Shown here: piece by piece, positions 12,897-25,250 of the stretch | Layout of the letters: every line of letters begins with the position of its first letter | Numbering within the stretch: the first letter of the stretch is position 1 | Source of the DNA: Melanocharis versteri | Taxonomy: Eukaryota; Chordata; Aves; Passeriformes; Melanocharitidae | Length of the DNA: 64,000 nt | Direction: 5' to 3' | Assembly: GCA_013397845.1 (NCBI GenBank) | Contig: VZTG01007434.1 | Coordinates: 869,118 to 933,117, forward strand | The notes under the pieces: generated by a model | What the model was told of the DNA's origin: nothing | What the model saw: only the letters and a program-made list of their open reading frames with translations | The model's database searches: none | Position numbers and translations under genes: made by a program

Positions 12897-15800
12897 AAAA
12901 ATGCAGAAAAGCATCCAGCTTTTGATTGGCAATTGTAGACTGTTTCAGATCAAGACTGTCATCACTCTTCTACAAGCTTTTCAAAAGGGCTATGATGAAG
13001 AACTTTCTTGCTTTTTTTTTAATAGAACAAATTAACTCTTGATTTATGTCAGGAAGACAGTGCTTAAAATGAATACAAAATTGTAGCTCCCAAGCACTTA
13101 ATGCAATATTTTAGACTGCTGGAGACCTGTCACTCCCCAGTCACATGCATACTTATTCCCTTATCTGAATACTGAAGGACTTAAACAAACCTTCCAGAAG
13201 CTGTGCCACTAATCTTTTTACTTTCAGAAAGCAAACTGACATAATGAATCTGCATCCTGATACACACTGTGCCCTCACAGTAGCTTAATTATAAACAATT
13301 ACAGAATTTTCCTAGCTTAGTGTTGCATCGTAACACGAACAAAGCTCATAGTGGTTATACTGCCAATCCTGCTGTAGTTTATTAATCAGATTGTGATGGG
13401 TTGTCTAACAAAGTCTAATGGATTTCTGCAAGATAAGGAAAGGTGGGGACTACACCTCACTGGAGAAACGCCTTCCTTTACTCTGAGAATTAGGAGCTTA
13501 ACTCAGAGTTCAGAAATGTCAAGTTACTCATCTCCTAAAAATGAATGAAATCAAGGCAAAACAAGAAATCAAAATAAATCTAGATTTGCAACTAAGTTTG
13601 GAATTAAAACCCAGAGAACCAAGAAGAGATTCTGAAAGACTGGGACAGTGCCACTGTGGAACTCTTTTCCAGTACAAAAATAAGTTTAGACTCAGTTATT
13701 TAAGCTGTCTATAACTGTAAATTTTAAATGTGATGAGAAGCAAAGGGAAATGACATCACAAGTCAATGCTTAAGAGCTGTGCAATATGTTCCTCTTCCCA
13801 GTGTGATCCTAGAGCCAAACAAAGCTTCTTATTCCAACTACAAATTGTTTCAGTCACAATTTTGTATGCAATTATTAGTGCTTTTCCAACAGAGTCTGGA
13901 GACCCTTAAGCTATGCTGGTCATTTCTATTTTCTCTGACACTGGGACTCTGGTTTTCCTATGTGTGATAACTAAGGCTAAAGGAAATAAATGTGTTACAA
14001 AATCACTTCATGTTTAATTAAAACATAATTATCACTTCTTCAATTGGCCTTATTTTTCTCCAATTGTTTCAAAACTTAACTGATGCCTGGAGAAAGCATG
14101 TAGCAAGATCTACAAGTCCCTAGGAACTGTTCTAGGCATATTGAGTACTGAGAATACCAAAAAATTAAAACAGATGTCATTCATATAGGTTTCAATCCTA
14201 GATGAAGCATATATATCAAGAACCCAGTGAATTTGAGAATCATGCCCTTACAACAGCTTCTATTACGTGAGGATTTGTACCTTAGCATTTACTTTTCTAT
14301 AAACATATCACCATTGAATTACTTCTTTAATGGAGCACAATTAAACTTCTTCTGTTTTTAAAGGTCAATAAATATTTTATTTAAATCTAAAAATTTCATG
14401 ACAATGATTGTTCTTTTTCCAAGTTCTTGGTGTATTATTTTGTTCTTCAATTTATGCCCAGGAGCTGTTGACGCTGAATTTGTATGAATTAGGCTATTCC
14501 TCAAAATAAGCAATTAAGTAACTGCTGCCAAACAGCATTCAGGGGAAAGCAGGTTAATTTACCACATGAAAATGCTTTCCTTGTTCTGTAATAGAACAGT
14601 GACATGAAGAAAAACACTCAAATGAGAGAGAATGAAATGAAGAAGTGAATTTAAGGCTGTGGGAGCCATAGTATGAAGCAACAAAATTTATCATATCAAT
14701 TTTGCCTTGACCTAGTTGCCAGGTTGTATTTGTTAGTTGTTAGTTACCGTTAGTTGTTGCTGTATTTGCCTTCTTACTGCGGACAGGTTTGTGTGTTTCC
14801 AAGGACAACAACATCTATGGCAGAGGGTGCTACTCTACAAAAGGCCACTCAAACCAGACTGGTCAAAGGGACTGGAGAGAAAACAACCCCATAGCTTTCC
14901 AAGCAGGCCGTTGAGAAACAGGCCAGCAAGTTTTGTAGAGCACACTACATGCTACTTGTTTAAGAAACAAATCACAGTAGTCACTCTGACAAGTAGCATA
15001 CCAAAATGACCAATTCCTGCTTTGCAGAAATCACAGATGTAGTGAAAAGAATCAGAAGAACCACATTTGGGGATTTGGTGGTAAAAGAAGCTTGAAACCC
15101 ATTTTCCAGCATATTTGAAATATTGCAATAGTCAGAGAAATACAATATTATAGTCTGAACATTTTGGAATAAATTAATAATGATTGCCAAAAATCAACCA
15201 AAAAGTGGTAAGTGATTTTCAGTGAAATAATATAACTTTAAATTAATACAACCTTTAAAGCAGAAAAACCATATACAGATGGGCCACTAATTAACATCTG
15301 ATCTCCCTGAGATGAGGGAGATATCTGATTGATAGCTTTCAAATGAGAGAGAAACAAGATTCGTAGAGTCAGGCATAGGGAAAAATGCAAGAGGCAGCTC
15401 AAAATTCAGCGCTGCAATTGCTGAGAAACTAGAAAAATGCTCCCACTAAGCAATGGGAGACTCTAGACAAGTTTGTGGGTCAAAGAGGAATGAAACCAAT
15501 GGGATTAATGAATCAAAACATGATTCTTTGGGCTGGCATAACTGCGAATAGATCAAATATTATCATTAGTATCACACAGCTATATTCCCACAAATTGTAT
15601 GACATTTCCTGGAGAAAGTCAGGTGAAAACACAATGCTAGAACAAAATTTAGCAGCATTTTGTCCAGTGGGTTAGACCACAAAAAAACCCCAGACATCTG
15701 ACAAGGTACTAGAAAAGGTGTCATAAAAATAATCTCAAATCTGAAAAAGAAATTGGTGTATATCACAATCATCCTCATTCAGCATAAAGAAGATGGTGAA

Positions 15801-17815
15801 CTACAAGTGATTTTACAAAGCAGGAAACCTTAAGTCTGCCTATCATATTAGGGCAGGGAAGAGGAGAGAAGGAAGAGATGGGAACCAAAGTTGCCCCCCT
15901 ACCTCACCTCCTAAAACCCCTCCAGAAAAGGCAGCAGCAGAGAGCAGCCTGAGGGAACACTAAGGGACACCTTTGTGGCAGGGAAGGAAACTCTGCAGTA
16001 GCTGCAAGGTGCAATACTGAAACATTTTTGGTAAGTTAGATTCTACCTGGCAAGTCTATCCTAGCTGAGGGGCTGCAAAAGCCACATGAGAAAAGACTTC
16101 AAAAGCCTGTTTTACAGAAATGAACAAAATGGGAAAGAAGAAAAGAACAACTGAAAAAAAAAAATCCCCAAATACAAGCAATACAAGCAGTGAGACAATA
16201 AAAAATTAAATGGAGGCCAAAAAAATCCCCAAATACCAAAGCACACAGCCATTATTTATTCTAATAATACATTAACCTGGACATTTTAAACATCTTACCA
16301 ATAACGTGAGTTTGCATTAAAACACAAGGCTTTGTATTTGAAAAAAAAACCAAACATCAATGTCTACGTATTACACTGTGTGTTTGGGATATTTTTAATG
16401 TATTTTATTTTTGTTCAAGAGACCATTCAGTTTCAGACAGAGGGAATATCTGATTTGTTCAGAATTAAATGTTTTCTCAAGCACAAATTATACTGCAAGG
16501 CAAAGTGACACCCTTGCTTTTGCAGTGTGTCTGTTCCCGAGACCATCACTCATTCATTTCATATTATTGACCCAACACTAAACAAAAGTGGTCAAATAAA
16601 TATGTGCAAACAGCTAAGAAGAAGAAAAATTTTTTAAAATGGTGATTCTTTTTTTCTGCCAGAGCATGCAAATCATGTTAGAATAAATATACAGGTTCAG
16701 TCTTGAACTGCTTTGACCTAACTCTAGAGCTGTATTTAAATACCTTTATTCATGCTTTATGTAGTGAACTGAAACTTAGACATTAGATCAAAGGCAAAAA
16801 CTAGTCTATATATTGTAGTTTTGATGTTTTCTCCAGGACACACAAGATGAAAAAGAACAGCTAATCATATTTAAATAAAAGTGAACACTGGATAGAAGGC
16901 AGCTTCAAATTGATGGAAAGACAGGTTAAGCCATAGAAATCAATGTCATATATTTAAACAGAAGGTGAAAAGAAGAGAAAAGAAGGTCCTACTAAACCTT
17001 GCAGTGTATTTGAAATTTAGGATGTGCACTTCTTGCCACACCTCAGCATGGAAATTTTTGGTAATTTTCAATTTAAACTTTGTGGAACACATTTCTTCTC
17101 TTAACAGCAAAGTGATGCAAATGTCTCCCCCGGGGTACGACTGCAATAATGCACTTTGAATAAGCATCCCTGTGAAAGAACTTGTGTCGCTACAGTAATT
17201 CTGCCCTAGACCAGTCCTGCCTGCAGTACTGCCACATCCATTTCTCCAAGTTGAAAGGTGAACATAAAACTACTTCCAAGTCTGCTCTAACTTGTGCATG
17301 TATGCATCCGTCCGCACACCGAGACCCACAGCCTAATTAGCAGGTATGGCACTGATGATCTGTTTCAACTCCCCATGCACCTTCTTCTCCAGCAGCAACT
17401 GCAGATCTTCAGAAGGGCTCATCAATAATGGCAGGGCTCCTGCTGGCAGCTTGTATCAGGGGGAGGATTTTCAGAACTAAAAGCTCTGTCTCCCTCCAAA
17501 TTCACCATAGCTTCTCTAAAATGAGGAGAAAATTCACATGAAATTCTGCCTGAAGGTCAGACATACTGTGTTTTCTTCCTGTTCAGGAGCTCCCGTGTAT
17601 TCCAACAGTGAAGAGAGCAAAACTTCCTTATGTGCTCAGCTAACTCCTGAAAGCAGGACCAGAATGTCCTCAGGTTTGCACCTTATATAATATAAGACCT
17701 CAAGAGGTGTCTTTCCCTCATGCACTTTGTCTATTAAAAGCACAACACAAATACAGAAAATCTATAAAATCCCTCCAATCCCAGGAGAAAAAAAAAATAG
17801 AAAAGCAAAGGAAAA
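12897..17815. other. Intronic DNA, nothing recognised
   Basis: AT-rich with no recognised repeat family. Small local features are a TTAGTTG-type imperfect tandem at 14731-14759, and an 18-bp direct repeat (AAAAAAATCCCCAAATAC) at 16158-16175 and 16219-16236. Confidence 0.55.
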
Positions 17816-17837
17816 AGAAGAAGAAGAAGAAAAGAAG
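17816..17837. repeat. (GAA)n microsatellite
   Basis: An AGA/GAA trinucleotide run interrupted once by an extra A, within a longer purine-rich tract from about 17781 to 17837. Confidence 0.9.
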
Positions 17838-20800
17838 ATTGCAATAGTGAATTATGGGCCAAAAAGGCAAAGATTCTAGTTTGTTGGTGCATCGGGTCAT
17901 ATTCCAGTGGGAAAAAGGCCTCTTCAAGACAGACTGCCTGCACCACATAGATAGAAGTAGCTAATCTTCTTAGCCAAAGACTACTTTAAATGCCCTTTTC
18001 ATTACTCAAACTAATAATACATGGAAATTGTGCAGTGAAGGCAAAAGTAGCACAAACTCACTGTACTGGAATAAACATGATGAAGAAGGCTAAAAAAAAA
18101 AGATAACACCACATTCTTATATCAAATGTTTATGTATCCATGCTGGAGCTCTGGGTAACAAGTATGAGGATTCAGAAAATTCAGATACTAACAAGAAGAA
18201 ATTTGATTCAGTGGCCAGTATATAACTCTCCATAATGACCTGCAGTACTTCCATGTTAAACCACATCATTTTAACCTGAACATAGCTGTGAAATTCTGTG
18301 TTAACAAGAATTTTGATGATTAACAGACACCTAATAAAGCCCGGTTTCTTACAGATACATGTGTCCTAGGCTTCCACAAACACACAAACACATACCTCAG
18401 CTCCTACTTCTCCAGATTCTGGGTTTCACCCTTCCTCTGTGTTTTCTCAATATTTTTTCTGCTGGTTTTTTAACAATCTTCTCAATGCAGTCAATCCCCT
18501 TTCCATGAACAGCAGCTGGACATGGAAGACCACACAGCATGGCTGGCCCTAAGTTCTCTGTGCTCATGTTGCAGCCTCTCCTTCATTCATATGAATCCCT
18601 GTCCACAGAAGCTCATTTTCACAGAAATGTATAATAATGCTAATAATCTTTGGGAAATCCCTTGTTAAAACTGGCTTGCAATTGGCCAGTGGTCAGAAAT
18701 CAGGAGGAACTGACAGTGCAATCACATCAGCCCTGTTTAAGAAGGAAACCAAAAGCTAGAAACAGCACTGATTTTCTTGAACACCAGCAGCCTTTTCAGT
18801 AATTCAGAGACAGGATCTTGAATATCTATGGATCTCTGGGACAATAAAACGAATCTCAGGGTAGGCTCTTTAATATCCAATCACATGAGCTGGAGAACCA
18901 GGAATTTTCCCTTTCCAACATCCCTTTCTAACACAGGAACTCATCCTATGTTAATATGCCCAAGAGTGAGCAGTAATACATCATGATTAGGGTACCTATA
19001 ATTTTGTTAGAAAACTTTCCAACATGAGATGCTGAATCCAAAATAAGGTTCCTCAGCTTTGAATGTCATTACGATCTAATCACTGTATTGCCTGAAGGAG
19101 TTACTTGCCTAGAAGCCAGCAGTTATGACTAGATTACATAAAATATGTAGAAAAAGAGGATATTCTGAGGAAGCACAAACATTTATACTTTGTTTCTGGC
19201 AAAGGCTTATTTCCAGAGTTAAATGAAATGGTAAATGAAGCAGGCTGTAAGAGAATGTCAATGGCACAATGGAAGAAAAAGACAAATCTCCAAAAAATTG
19301 AGAAGGAGTTCCACAGATTTAGAGAGATGACTACTGTGGTCAAAATCCTCATGCTGATTAAATGTTTATGTTAATATAACAATTAGAAAAATTGAGAGAT
19401 GACAATGAAGAACAGGAGAAACAGCAATCTATATAAAATAGACACTTTTGTCACTCTGAGAAATCCACATGGAGATAACAGCTCATGGATACCCTGAAAT
19501 AGAAGAGAAAGACTGAAAAGCTAACTACCTCCTCTGTTTTACACTAACTGGATACTAGCAGGAATGCCTCAGTGTACAGAATAAAAATACATAACTTGTC
19601 TTTTGCAAGATATTAAGAGATACTATTCATGATTCTTCTTCACTCTGTTTAATTGCCTTGAAAACACATTGAAAGAGAATGGGGATAGGATTAATCTGGA
19701 AGAATTTGACATTGATGTATTCCCCCTATAGAACAGCAACTGCCCAGTCTTATGCCTTCATGCCTTTAAGGCCCACTCTCAAAGGCACAGGATATTACTG
19801 GCACTTCTAAACTAAAACACCAAAGGTTCAAACTGATTCCACACCACAGCCTGCAGATCAAAGACGCACATGCAGCCTCCAGCCCATATTCAGACTGTCA
19901 CTCAACAAAGGACTGCTGGCACACAGAGATTACCCACAGAGAGGCTTTTAACTTGAGAGGCTAAGGAATAGGTGCCTGCATTTGTCCTACTAAGAATATG
20001 TGTTCAAAAAACATTTTCCAAGTTGTGTCACCTAGCATACCTCAGCAAAAGTCCTTCAGGATAACATAAGTCTTTGCAGACTAAACTTGCTCCTTTCACA
20101 GATATAAAATGCTCCATTAAAAAAGAATTAATTTTGTTACAGTAAGAGATAATTAAATCAGCCAGCAGTTGAAGGCAGCTAATTGAGAACACAAATTGCC
20201 TTTCTGCTGCTGATCATAGCTATATCGGAATTTGTCAAGATGGAGACGGAAAAGTACCTGTTTTCTGATATGGCATGGAAATAAGACATGTCACCCTCAG
20301 ATTGAGACTCTTCTCAACCTCTATAATCTTCCCTATTTCACACTGTTGCAGGCTGTCAATGACCTGATTTAACCAGTTAAGTAAAACAGTATCATTATCA
20401 AAAGCATATGGTAAGGAGACTAGAGACTGAAGCCACCTTGCAAGAATCTATTTCCTTCCCCTCCCTCATCACTACTTTAATTGCCTGAGTAGCAAGTGCA
20501 ACATGAAAATTTCCAGCACACTTATACTCTTGGCCTTTTGTTTCATTGTTTGGTTCTGGCAACTTCTTATTGTAGAGAATGGAGAAGAGGCAGAAAAGAA
20601 AAATTCATCCAAACAGAGGAAAAACAATCACCCAGTAACTTGGAAATCAGGGCTAAAAGGCCTTCAGAATGGTTTTGCAGTCAGCAAGCCTCATGTTGTA
20701 TTTGCCCAGGAAAGTAATTTTTTTTATTAGTTGTTATATTCTGATATTTTTCTTTCATCCCTATTTTTCCCAAGAGTATGAGTATCATCCTGCATTTCTC

Positions 20801-23048
20801 TTGCACGTAAGAGAGTCATCACCTTGCCGAACCTCATGACACCTGTGTAAATCAAATCAAATGTTCCTGCTAGGGTTAAGAGCTTTGTTTTCATGACTGC
20901 AGGCACAAGGACAGGGACAAAGCTTCGGAGTCAGACATCCAAATGAAAATCTTCTATTCAATAATACAACGTCAGGTTAGTTTTTGTCTATATGCTGTTT
21001 TCCCTCTTCTTGACTGCAACATGAAATGACATCATCATGATTTCATAAAGCAATTTATGTGAGTTTGCTGTGATTCCCAGAGGTAAAGTTTCAAGTTTTG
21101 AGGGAGGACAGCCTTGTATTTTCTCAGGCTGAATATTATTGCTCCACTTCCCAGAAGTACAGATTTCTATCTTCTCCCTCTATTCAAATTATGCTTTTAA
21201 TCAGAGACACTTCTGACAGTGGATCCTGAGGAGTGGAAGGATTTGTACTCTGTTTCCCTGCTATCTTATACGTGCTACGTCTGCTGATTTGCAGATACAC
21301 ATATCGCTGTCACTATACGACATAACACTTTCACAAACAATATTTAGATTATTGCCACTGCTGCTATACCATCCACTAAGCCTTGCCACGCTTCCCAGCC
21401 ATGCTGTTATTTGTGTTTTTTTCATCATTCAGCCAATCAATATATAAAAACCTGACATAAAGAACAGTTTTGCCACGTGAGGATTTATCTATTGCCCACA
21501 GGACACTAAGCCCAAGCAGTCAAGAATACCTTGATGTACTGATACCATAAATAATGTTTAAGACATAGTTACAGACATAGTGGTTAAACACAGAGAAATA
21601 AATGCTCTCTGGTAGCAATACTTCATATCATTCTATACTTGAACACATATATTGACAATTTCAGGAATTTAAAAGCTTTCTAATCACCCTTCCTCAGACT
21701 GAGGAACTGCATGAACAAATTGATTTCCAGATTGTATCAGGCAGAACTTGATTACAAATGAAAAGATTTTTAGCACAATGAAACATCCTACATTATATGG
21801 AAATTTCATGTGACAAATTAAAAAAAAAAATTAGCTCCAGCCCCCTACTTCATTATAGGTCATGAACTAGGCCATTTTTAAGTGAGAGTGTTAAAGGCTA
21901 GTTTCAAGCTTTCTGTTATTTTCTCCATTCTCCCCAGAGACATACTATTATTCGGTTTCCACAGAAGAACTGTTTTTTCACATCAGAAAAAAAAAATCCT
22001 GAAGCAGAAGAAAAAAAGATCTGATCTGACAAGCATTGCAAACACAGTTAACAAGCTACTTTAATTATTCTCCTAAGATTTTCCCATTTGTACTCTGATC
22101 ATCATCTTCTTCACAAACTTAATTACGCCTCATTTGTTCTTGCTGCACTACTCTCAGTGAGTATTCCAGGTGGAAAAGAGGAGCCTGTTTGTAACTGTAA
22201 CCTCAGGTAATTGTTATACATATTTTTTTAATTTATTTTGCCATAGAAAAATTTGGGGTTTTTAAGAAAAAAAAAAATATATGGGAATATCTCTAGGCAA
22301 TACGAATATTGATTAGAAAGCCAGGCTATTTCCACATCAGAAAAGCAAAACTCAATGGCTATGTGAGCAGCCATCCATCTGAAAATTATCACTAGTCAGA
22401 TGATTGAATAAATGAGGAAAATCATGCTGTTATCATCTGCATTTTAGAGATTAGTATTAATAAATTCTGATTCCTCAGCAGAGGAAACCTTTCCACAAAC
22501 TTGACCTTTGAGAAAGTCAGAAAGAAGAACAACTGGGAATAAATGTGCTTCGTGAGTTAAATACTGAGACATGAACCCAGTCACTATTTAGAATTTATGC
22601 ACTTCCAGCACTTTTAAAGTGCATAGGAATTACTGCGTTCTCACTAAGCACAGACTGAATAAATACCCTGAAGTACCATAATTTAAGGCCTGATGAGTTC
22701 TTTCATCTAACTTTACAAAAGTCCTAGGTTTGCCCCCCTACCATACCTGAACTTGATTTCACCTAGGTTGCTTTTGAAGACACATTATTTTTATTTCATT
22801 AACCTACTGAGACACATTACTGCTGCCCCAAACTTACAAGCTTTTTGGAGTACAATGAAATGACAAGCCCCAAAATCCAGTACTATTTACAAGTAACTAA
22901 TCTTTACACATAATTTCACCAGCCTTCAAAACCGAAACATAAAAATTACACAAAATGCTAAGCTTTAAAAGCATCAAACCTAAATTTCTAAATTTAAAAA
23001 AAAATCCAGAGACACAAGACAGTCAGCATTAGAATATATTCCATTCCA
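17838..23048. other. Intronic DNA, nothing recognised
   Basis: No exon or repeat family recognised in 5 kb before the GABBR2 exon. Open frames reach about 75 codons, consistent with chance at this base composition. Confidence 0.55.
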
Positions 23049-23056
23049 TGCCTTAC
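23049..23056 (-). other. Splice donor of the GABBR2 exon
   Basis: On the minus strand the exon ends in GTTCAG and is followed by GTAAGGCA, a near-consensus 5' splice site. The open frame continues into the intron for about 20 codons, so the boundary rests on the donor motif and on homology ending at NLVQ. Confidence 0.88.
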
Positions 23057-23194
23057 CTGAACCAAATTCCATCCCTTTAGAGATTCAGCAATGATAGAAG
23101 TAACTGTTGCACATACACCACCAAAAACCATCAGATGATTAGGTCCATATTTTATTGCATCATAGAAGGCTTTGAGTCCTTTTGCATTGTCACA
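23057..23194 (-). CDS. GABBR2: GABBR2 internal exon (probably exon 2), extracellular LB1 domain
   Basis: This exon encodes 46 residues of GABA-B receptor subunit 2, the class C GPCR subunit that pairs with GABBR1 and couples to Gi/o. GABBR2 carries a ligand-binding-like Venus-flytrap ectodomain but does not itself bind GABA. The minus-strand translation opens with CDNAKGLKAFYDAIKYGPNH and ends with GWNLVQ, matching human residues about 108-153 at nearly every position. The first residue and residue 28 are cysteines equivalent to human C108 and C135, a known LB1 disulfide. The tyrosine at exon residue 11 corresponds to Y118, reported at the LB1 dimer interface. The 138 bp is exactly 46 codons, phase 0 at both ends. 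The acceptor is TTTTTTTCCAG before TGT GAC, and the donor is CAG followed by GTAAGG. Compared with human from memory, PS after the second cysteine is AT here and SLQG is SLKG. No stop or frameshift is seen. The family call is firm; the exon number is inferred. Confidence 0.95.
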
Positions 23195-23222
23195 CTGGAA
23201 AAAAATAAAAAAAGAGAGACAA
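23195..23222 (-). other. Splice acceptor and polypyrimidine tract of the GABBR2 exon
   Basis: Read on the minus strand, a run of about 25 bases that is nearly all pyrimidine (CTCTCTTTTTTTATTTTTTT) ends in CCAG directly before the TGT GAC codons. This is a strong vertebrate 3' splice site and fixes the exon start at 23194. Confidence 0.9.
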
Positions 23223-23799
23223 TATTCAAGGTCACGAATAAAATAAATAACTATGAAATAAACTATTGGACAGGGAAAAAAAAAAATCAGGGGTTCCACA
23301 GACATAAACATAAGACCTAAACATGAAAAATTAAAGCACTCTCTTCTGGACCCTTAATGTGCCATAGTAAAAGAACAGCAAAAAACCTCCTTACGTTCTA
23401 CAAAACCAGAATTTTGATATCACAATTTGACAAATAACAAAAAAGTCCAGCAAAAAATGGTTGACCAAAACATTTTCTACATTCAGAGCTACCATTTCCC
23501 AAAGCAGAATTTGGAATGTAACACCAGATTGTCAGCAGCACTTCCATAGTTGGAGGAAAGTTTGACACTACTGACGGTCCCTGTAAAAAAAGTTCTGTCT
23601 CTAATGAATACTCCTAAGGAACTTCTACTTAAAGTCCAACTTCAGTATTCTGTGCAAAAATACATAGCAGAGAGCCTATCATTTAGAAGGATAACACAAA
23701 GACTTCAAAAAAGACTTTTTATTATCAAAAGATAAAAAAATATTCTTTTAAAGTGCTAAGAATTAATTGTTCTGCTCTCACAGCTCACACAGCTTTGAG
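23223..23799. other. Intronic DNA next to the exon, nothing recognised
   Basis: AT-rich sequence with an A-run at about 23275-23286. Nothing resembling a second exon. Confidence 0.5.
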
Positions 23800-23850
23800 T
23801 GGAAGGCTGGGCTAGATAACATTCTGAGGTCCTTCTAACCTGACCTGTTC
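23800..23850 (+). mobile_element. CR1 LINE 3' tail, short and old
   Basis: GGAAGGCTGGGCTAGATAAC, then TGAGGTCCTTCTAACCTGAC, matches the CR1 3' phrase 'GGTTGGACTAGATGACCT..GAGGTCCCTTCCAACC' with several changes. Only about 50 bp is recognisable. Confidence 0.6.
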
Positions 23851-25234
23851 TTGGCTTTCCAGATAATTAGTTTGATCATTATTTCAGGTGTAAAGAATTT
23901 ACTGTAATAAATACTGTAAACTGAGACCAGGACTGAAAATTAAGAAAAAAAGGCTCATGCTAGTCAGTATTGCAAAAGATATATCAATCCTTGAATAAAG
24001 GAGTATTAATCATTCATAATAACCCTAATTCCTAAGCTTGCAACAGAGTATTAATAAATTATACGCCTGAAGGTGAGAATTGAAACCATACTGGAAGTCA
24101 TGAGTGCCAACAGACTAAAATAGCAACTACCACTGCTCCAGTAGCAGCTGCTTCTTTCTCTTTTTGAAACAAAAGTTTTCTGCCCTCTTTTGCCTCCTCT
24201 ACAAAGTCTTCCTTGAATGTACTCTTTATAAAAACTATCATACACCAGCCTCCAGTATTTCATTATGACTATTCAATAAAACAGTTCATTTACTATCAGC
24301 ATCCAAGTAATTGTATTGCATTCTGCAGAGAGAATAAAGATTTTGACTAAGAAGTTTGGAAGCTTATATTAATCTCCTTACTGAATTGATATGCTAAAAG
24401 AAAAATTATTATATTTGCATTCTATCTGCAAGAATAGAATTATTGCTCCACTTATTCAAAAAGGATACAGATATTTAATGCATAGACTCTCTTAAATTGC
24501 ACAATATAGCCCAATGCCTTCCTTCTTAATGCAGAAAAAAACCAAAACCCCTCAGCATGGCAGAGGCTCCCCTGTCTGTTTGATGTGCTGGTGGCAAGCT
24601 TACATTGTGAGGGAATTAAGACTGTGATCATTGGAATAAGCAGCACCCTCCATTCTTACTCCTTCACTCCCTAGTTAAAGACCAGTTTATTCCAAGTGCA
24701 GCCAGAAGGCTCAGCTACTTCTTGAAGTTATAAGCAGCCAAGAACACTCTAGCTTTAGGTATCTGCACTTAACTGACATTTAGCCAAGACTTTTCCCTCA
24801 TCTACCTCATCATTTGAAGCTGCAGCAGAAGAGATTGTTGAATTGGTTTTCATACTGACTTTAAACTAGTTAATATAATTATTTTTCCTTTTTTTATTAG
24901 GTCACATTTAAAATTTATCACTAAGTAGCAGTTTGAGAAGAATGCAAGCCACATATGAAATAAAAATTATGTTAATAGTAAAATAACTGTCCAAAGTTGC
25001 AGCCTGCGAAGGCCCATGTACATGAAAAGTTATGAAAAATTAAATTCTGCATTCTAAATGATAAAGACTTACGGCACATTATCTGAAGTAAAATTCACAC
25101 TAAAACCCACCCTTACATCACAAAACACTGATGCATTTTTAGCTACTATTTGCACGCAGTAAAGTAAACTTAAGAAATTATGGATCGCAGTAGGTCAGCT
25201 TGCTGGGAGGTCCAGAACTGGTATTAGTATAAGG

Positions 25235-25250
25235 TCTTTCTTTCTTTCTT
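25235..25250. repeat. (CTTT)n microsatellite
   Basis: Four tandem TCTT units ending TTCTT, followed by ATTTG. Confidence 0.85.

Larger units (their letters stand above)
1..23056 (-). other. GABBR2: GABBR2 intron downstream of the exon (probably intron 2), partial
   Basis: The next GABBR2 exon should begin with residues LSFAATTPVLAD in the known protein. No such segment is visible on the minus strand here, so the whole stretch is inferred to be intronic. It contains five minus-strand CR1 fragments, which lie in the sense orientation of the gene, and one assembly gap. Confidence 0.75.

Noticed and set aside
16158..16236. 18-bp direct repeat flanking a short insert, target-site-duplication-like
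   Set aside because: The intervening 43 bp is low-complexity A-rich DNA with no element; simple slippage is sufficient.
22994..23311. Whole 105-codon minus-strand frame as one coding unit
   Set aside because: Homology to GABBR2 is confined to 23057-23194; the flanks are intron readthrough on either side of clear splice sites.
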